A stretch of DNA of 64,000 nucleotides from Paraburkholderia sp. DHOC27 (lineage in GTDB: Bacteria; Pseudomonadota; Gammaproteobacteria; Burkholderiales; Burkholderiaceae), in assembly GCF_003429005.1 (NCBI RefSeq), contig NZ_QVQV01000006.1, positions 62,001 through 126,000 of the forward strand. The letters are read 5' to 3'. The translations under genes and the position numbers were made by a program. The notes beneath the pieces were generated by a model, which worked only from the letters and a program-made list of their open reading frames with translations, did not search any database and was not told where the DNA came from. Shown here piece after piece: positions 61,134 to 64,000 of the stretch (its first letter is position 1; each line of letters starts with the position of its first letter).

Positions 61134-62522
61134 TTAAGCAATTCGCTTGGCCAGTTCAACCGCCTTGCCGACATACGAAGCCGGCGTCATGGCGAGCAAG
61201 CGTTCCTTCGCATCAGCAGGAATGGCCAGGCCGCCGATGAACGTCTGCAGCGCCTCGCGCGTGATGCCCTTGCCGCGCGTGAGTTCTTTCAACTGCTCGT
61301 ACGGATTTTCGATGCCAAAACGGCGCATCACCGTTTGCACCGGTTCCGCGAGTACTTCCCAGCAGTTGTCCAGATCTTCGTTGAGACGTTGCGGGTTCAC
61401 TTCGAGCTTGTCGAGACCGCGAATCAGCGCGTCGTAAGCCAGCAGCGAGTAACCGAACGCGACGCCGATATTGCGCAGCACGGTCGAGTCGGTCAGATCG
61501 CGCTGCCAGCGCGACACCGGCAGCTTGTCGGCGAGATGCCGCAGCGTGGCATTGGCGAGCCCGAGATTGCCTTCCGAGTTTTCGAAGTCGATCGGGTTGA
61601 CCTTGTGCGGCATCGTCGAAGAACCGATCTCGCCGGCTTTCAGACGTTGCTTGAAGTAACCCAGCGAGATATAGCCCCACACGTCGCGGTCAAGATCGAG
61701 CAGGATGATGTTGGCGCGCGACACCGCATCGAACAGTTCGGCCATGTAGTCATGCGGCTCGATCTGGATGGTGTACGGATTGAACTTGAGCTTCAGGCGC
61801 TTCTCGACCACTTCACGCGAAAACGCTTCCCAGTCGAACTCGGGATACGCGGACAGATGCGCGTTGAAGTTGCCCACCGCGCCGTTCATCTTGCCGAGCA
61901 GTTCGACCTTCTCGATACGTTCGATGGCGCGTGCGAGACGCGCTGCCACGTTGGCGATTTCCTTGCCGAGCGTGGTCGGGCTGGCAGGCTGGCCGTGCGT
62001 GCGTGAGAGCATGGGCTGCGCGGCTTGCGCATGCGCGAGCGCCACGAGGCGCGCGTGCACCGAGCGCAGCGCCGGCACGATCACGTGTTCGCGCGCGCCG
62101 GCCAGCATCAGACCGTGCGAGGTGTTGTTGATGTCTTCCGAGGTGCAGGCAAAGTGGATGAACTCGCTTGCCCGTTCCAGTTCCGGTTGACCCTTCACCG
62201 ATTCCTTCAGCCAGTATTCGACCGCCTTCACATCGTGATTCGTGACGCGTTCGATTTCCTTGATGCGCGCGGCGTCGTGCGCGGTGAAGCGCTCGGCCAG
62301 TTGCAGCAGGAACTGTTCGGATGCGGCCGAGAAGCGCGGCACTTCGGCGAAGCCTGCTTGCGACAACGCGATCAACCAATGAATTTCGACCGTCACACGA
62401 TGACGCATGAAAGCGGCTTCCGAGAGCCAGTCGCGCAGGGCTTCGGTTTTCGACGCGTAGCGGCCGTCGAGCGGGGAGAGCGCGGTGAGCGCGAACAGGG
62501 TATCGGGACGGGTGTCGGACAT
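61134..62522 (-). CDS. purB: Adenylosuccinate lyase
   Basis: 462 aa. SPLDGRYASKTEALRDWLSE at the N terminus, FIHFACTSEDINNTSHGLML, LSRTHGQPASPTTLGKEIAN, and the signature loop GSSTMPHKVNPIDFENSEGN are of the larger E. coli PurB type. It performs two beta-eliminations in purine synthesis (SAICAR to AICAR, adenylosuccinate to AMP). Divergent from the LysR gene. Confidence 0.97.
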   Translation of the reverse strand: MSDTRPDTLFALTALSPLDGRYASKTEALRDWLSEAAFMRHRVTVEIHWLIALSQAGFAEVPRFSAASEQFLLQLAERFTAHDAARIKEIERVTNHDVKAVEYWLKESVKGQPELERASEFIHFACTSEDINNTSHGLMLAGAREHVIVPALRSVHARLVALAHAQAAQPMLSRTHGQPASPTTLGKEIANVAARLARAIERIEKVELLGKMNGAVGNFNAHLSAYPEFDWEAFSREVVEKRLKLKFNPYTIQIEPHDYMAELFDAVSRANIILLDLDRDVWGYISLGYFKQRLKAGEIGSSTMPHKVNPIDFENSEGNLGLANATLRHLADKLPVSRWQRDLTDSTVLRNIGVAFGYSLLAYDALIRGLDKLEVNPQRLNEDLDNCWEVLAEPVQTVMRRFGIENPYEQLKELTRGKGITREALQTFIGGLAIPADAKERLLAMTPASYVGKAVELAKRIA

Positions 62523-62605
62523 GATGGAGGCGTGAGCGCTCGGTGAGCGGATCGGAAACGGAGGGAACCCGGAATTTTACCACCGTAATGAGATAGCTCC
62601 GCTCA

Positions 62606-62638
62606 GGTTCCAGTCCGGTTCCAGTCCTGCTCCAGTCC
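62606..62638. repeat. Three tandem 11-bp repeats GGTTCCAGTCC upstream of purB
   Basis: Copies start at 62606, 62617 and 62628 (the last with two changes) in the purB/LysR divergent gap, 84-116 bp upstream of the purB start. Spacing of 11 bp puts them on the same helix face. May be a binding array or a chance repeat. Confidence 0.6.
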
Positions 62639-62723
62639 GGCCCCAGCGAGGCTCAGGCAGCCCCCGCCGGGGCCGCCCCGCTAGAATGCTGACTTCTCCT
62701 TTGCCGCAGGTCACAGGGTCCGC

Positions 62724-63680
62724 ATGGAACTGAAATGGCTCGAAGACTTCGTTTCGCTCGCGGAGACGCGCAGCTTTAGCCGATCCGCGGAGCTTCGGCA
62801 CGTGACGCAGCCCGCTTTTTCACGGCGCATCCAGGCGCTCGAAGGGTGGCTCGGCACGGAATTGATCGACCGTTCGGTTTATCCCACGCGGCTGACGGCG
62901 GCGGGGCAGGTGTTCTACGAGCAGGCGCTGGCCATGCTGTCGCAGTTCCACGAAGCGCGCACGCTGCTGCGTGGCCACACCGCCACGCCGGCGGCGACCA
63001 TTGAATTCGCCGTGCCGCATACGCTGTCGTTGACCTACTTTCCGCGCTGGCTGCAGCGCATCGAGGCGCAGCTCGGTCCTGTGCATACGCGACTGCGCGC
63101 GCTGAACGTGCACGACGCGGTGCTGTCACTGGTGGAAGGCGGCTGTGATCTGGTGATGGGCTATCACCATCCGAGCCATCCCGTGGCTCTCGATCCCGCC
63201 CGTTACGACATGCTGACACTCGGCAACGAGCCGATCAGCCCGTTCTCGGCACCGGGACGCGCAGGGCGTCCGCGCTACACGCTGCCGGGCAGCGCGGACG
63301 AACCCGTGCCTTACCTGTCGTACACGCCGAACGCCTATCTCGGACGTATGACCGAAGTAATCATCGCGAATGCGCCGACCCGTCTGTCGCTCGATCGCGT
63401 CTATGAAACCGACATGGCCGAAGGACTCAAGGCGATGGCGCTGGCCGGTCACGGCATCGCATTTCTGCCGCACAGCGCAGTGGAGGACGCGGTGGCCGAG
63501 GGCAAACTGATCCGTCTGGATCGCGCTTCGCGTGGCACGCCGGAAGGGCAGTTCACGCTGACCATGGAGATCCGTCTGTATCGCGACAAGCTTGCGGCGC
63601 AAGGCGACGATCCGCGCCAGGTGCTGGGTCGCGAACTGTGGGAGGTGGTGACAGGCGAGCTTGCCGACGGCGCGACGTAA
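62724..63680 (+). CDS. LysR-family transcriptional regulator (HypT/YjiE-like)
   Basis: 318 aa. N-terminal winged helix MELKWLEDFVSLAETRSFSR followed by RHVTQPAFSRRIQALEGWLG, then a substrate-binding domain from about residue 95. The HTH region resembles E. coli HypT (YjiE), a hypochlorite-responsive regulator, but that similarity is limited and function here is unproven. The gdhA gene follows 168 bp downstream on the same strand with a LysR-type site between them, so gdhA is the likeliest target. Confidence 0.88.
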   Translation: MELKWLEDFVSLAETRSFSRSAELRHVTQPAFSRRIQALEGWLGTELIDRSVYPTRLTAAGQVFYEQALAMLSQFHEARTLLRGHTATPAATIEFAVPHTLSLTYFPRWLQRIEAQLGPVHTRLRALNVHDAVLSLVEGGCDLVMGYHHPSHPVALDPARYDMLTLGNEPISPFSAPGRAGRPRYTLPGSADEPVPYLSYTPNAYLGRMTEVIIANAPTRLSLDRVYETDMAEGLKAMALAGHGIAFLPHSAVEDAVAEGKLIRLDRASRGTPEGQFTLTMEIRLYRDKLAAQGDDPRQVLGRELWEVVTGELADGAT

Positions 63681-63749
63681 GCCGCCTGGAAGCCTGTGAT
63701 GACAGGCATTGTTACGCGCTCTGCGACACGTTTTTGCAGGAATTGAGCG

Positions 63750-63768
63750 TTATGCAAGAAAAGCATAA
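63750..63768. promoter_or_regulatory. LysR-type binding site before gdhA
   Basis: TTATGCAAGAAAAGCATAA is a perfect 6-bp inverted repeat with the T-N11-A core (TGCAAGAAAAGCA) of LysR regulators. It is centred about 63 bp upstream of the predicted gdhA start point, the usual recognition-site position for activation. Confidence 0.6.
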
Positions 63769-63785
63769 CGGGATGATCAAACGGC

Positions 63786-63815
63786 ATTGGATTTCAAAAG
63801 GGCGTTTTTCGACAA
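63786..63815 (+). promoter_or_regulatory. Promoter candidate for gdhA
   Basis: TTGGAT (63786-63791) and GACAAT (63810-63815) with an 18-bp spacer; 4/6 matches each, weak enough to fit an activator-dependent promoter. Start point about 63822. Confidence 0.4.
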
Positions 63816-63848
63816 TGGCGTCATTCGATCAAAACGCCTGGAGCGTGC

Positions 63849-64000
63849 ATGTCATCCCAACCGCAGTCCGCATCGTCGTTGCAATCGGTTCCTTCCTACC
63901 TCAATAGCGATAACCTCGGCCCTTGGGGCAACTACCTCCGCCAGGTGGATCGCGTGGCGCCGTATCTCGGGCCGCTGTCGCGCTGGCTCGAAACGCTCAA
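63849..64000 (+). CDS. gdhA: Glutamate dehydrogenase (N-terminal part, cut by window edge)
   Basis: From ATG at 63849 about 50 codons are visible: MSSQPQSASSLQSVPSYLNS then DNLGPWGNYLRQVDRVAPYL and SRWLETLK. This is the start typical of Burkholderia Glu/Leu/Phe/Val dehydrogenases, which interconvert glutamate and 2-oxoglutarate. Catalytic and cofactor motifs lie beyond the edge, so the cofactor cannot be judged. The frame is open to the end of the window. Confidence 0.8.
   Translation, partial: MSSQPQSASSLQSVPSYLNSDNLGPWGNYLRQVDRVAPYLGPLSRWLETL

Noticed and set aside
1..64000. CRISPR arrays, tRNA genes, IS elements, prophage or integration sites
   Set aside because: No spaced direct repeats of the right size, no tRNA cloverleaf signatures, no transposase, integrase or phage structural genes were seen.

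Overview
The window is one contiguous piece of a high-GC beta-proteobacterial chromosome. Protein content and gene order fit Burkholderia sensu lato, most likely Paraburkholderia: an AraFGH-type sugar ABC operon joined to dgoK/dgoA, a DUF3426 zinc-ribbon gene beside prmA, a Sa-type RNase with barstar, and a YadA-type trimeric autotransporter. This assignment comes from recognising protein families, not from a database search. Genes are densely packed on both strands. I found no tRNA, rRNA, IS element, prophage or CRISPR array.

Layout. 1-6.4 kb (minus strand): partial tpx, a DUF3426 protein, prmA, accC, accB, aroQ, a TlpA-like thioredoxin and an unrecognised 225-aa protein. 6.6-12.6 kb (plus): mpl, a YqiA-type esterase, an RNase II family enzyme, aroE and mtgA. 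12.6-14.7 kb: two divergent glycosyltransferases around an AT-rich intergenic region. 15-25.9 kb: a sugar catabolic operon (IclR regulator, dgoK, dgoA, SDR, AraF/G/H-like transporter, second SDR, SMP-30 lactonase, aldose epimerase). 25.9-32.1 kb: pyrF, a DUF985 cupin, pncC, pgpA, thiL and maeB. 32.1-33.6 kb: a candidate minus-strand small RNA, then a secreted RNase and its barstar. 33.6-38.6 kb: rsmE, a VOC protein, tkt and gap. 38.9-49.2 kb: fur, bamE, dapB, a TolQ/ExbB and TolR/ExbD pair, leuS, lptE, holA, proA and hemJ. 49.7-54.9 kb: the trimeric autotransporter, behind a 530-bp AT-rich leader. 55-61 kb: hexR divergent from edd-eda-gntP-gntK. 61-64 kb: purB, a LysR regulator and the 5' end of gdhA.

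How the parts work together. Two sugar-acid routes lie in the window. The 15-26 kb operon looks like uptake and non-phosphorylative oxidation of an aldose such as D-galactose or L-arabinose, ending in 2-keto-3-deoxy-6-phosphogalactonate cleavage; the needed sugar-acid dehydratase is absent here. The 55-61 kb operon imports and phosphorylates gluconate and runs the Entner-Doudoroff steps, probably under HexR. Both yield pyruvate and glyceraldehyde-3-phosphate, which gap and tkt can use. The bamE and lptE genes serve outer-membrane assembly, and the large autotransporter is an expected client of that machinery.

Less ordinary items: a candidate structured small RNA of about 145 nt downstream of maeB with its own terminator; operator-like palindromes before the IclR operon, the hexR/edd divergon and gdhA; a possible sigma-54 element before a glycosyltransferase; long near-identical repeats with varying heptad number inside the adhesin; and several short tandem repeats.
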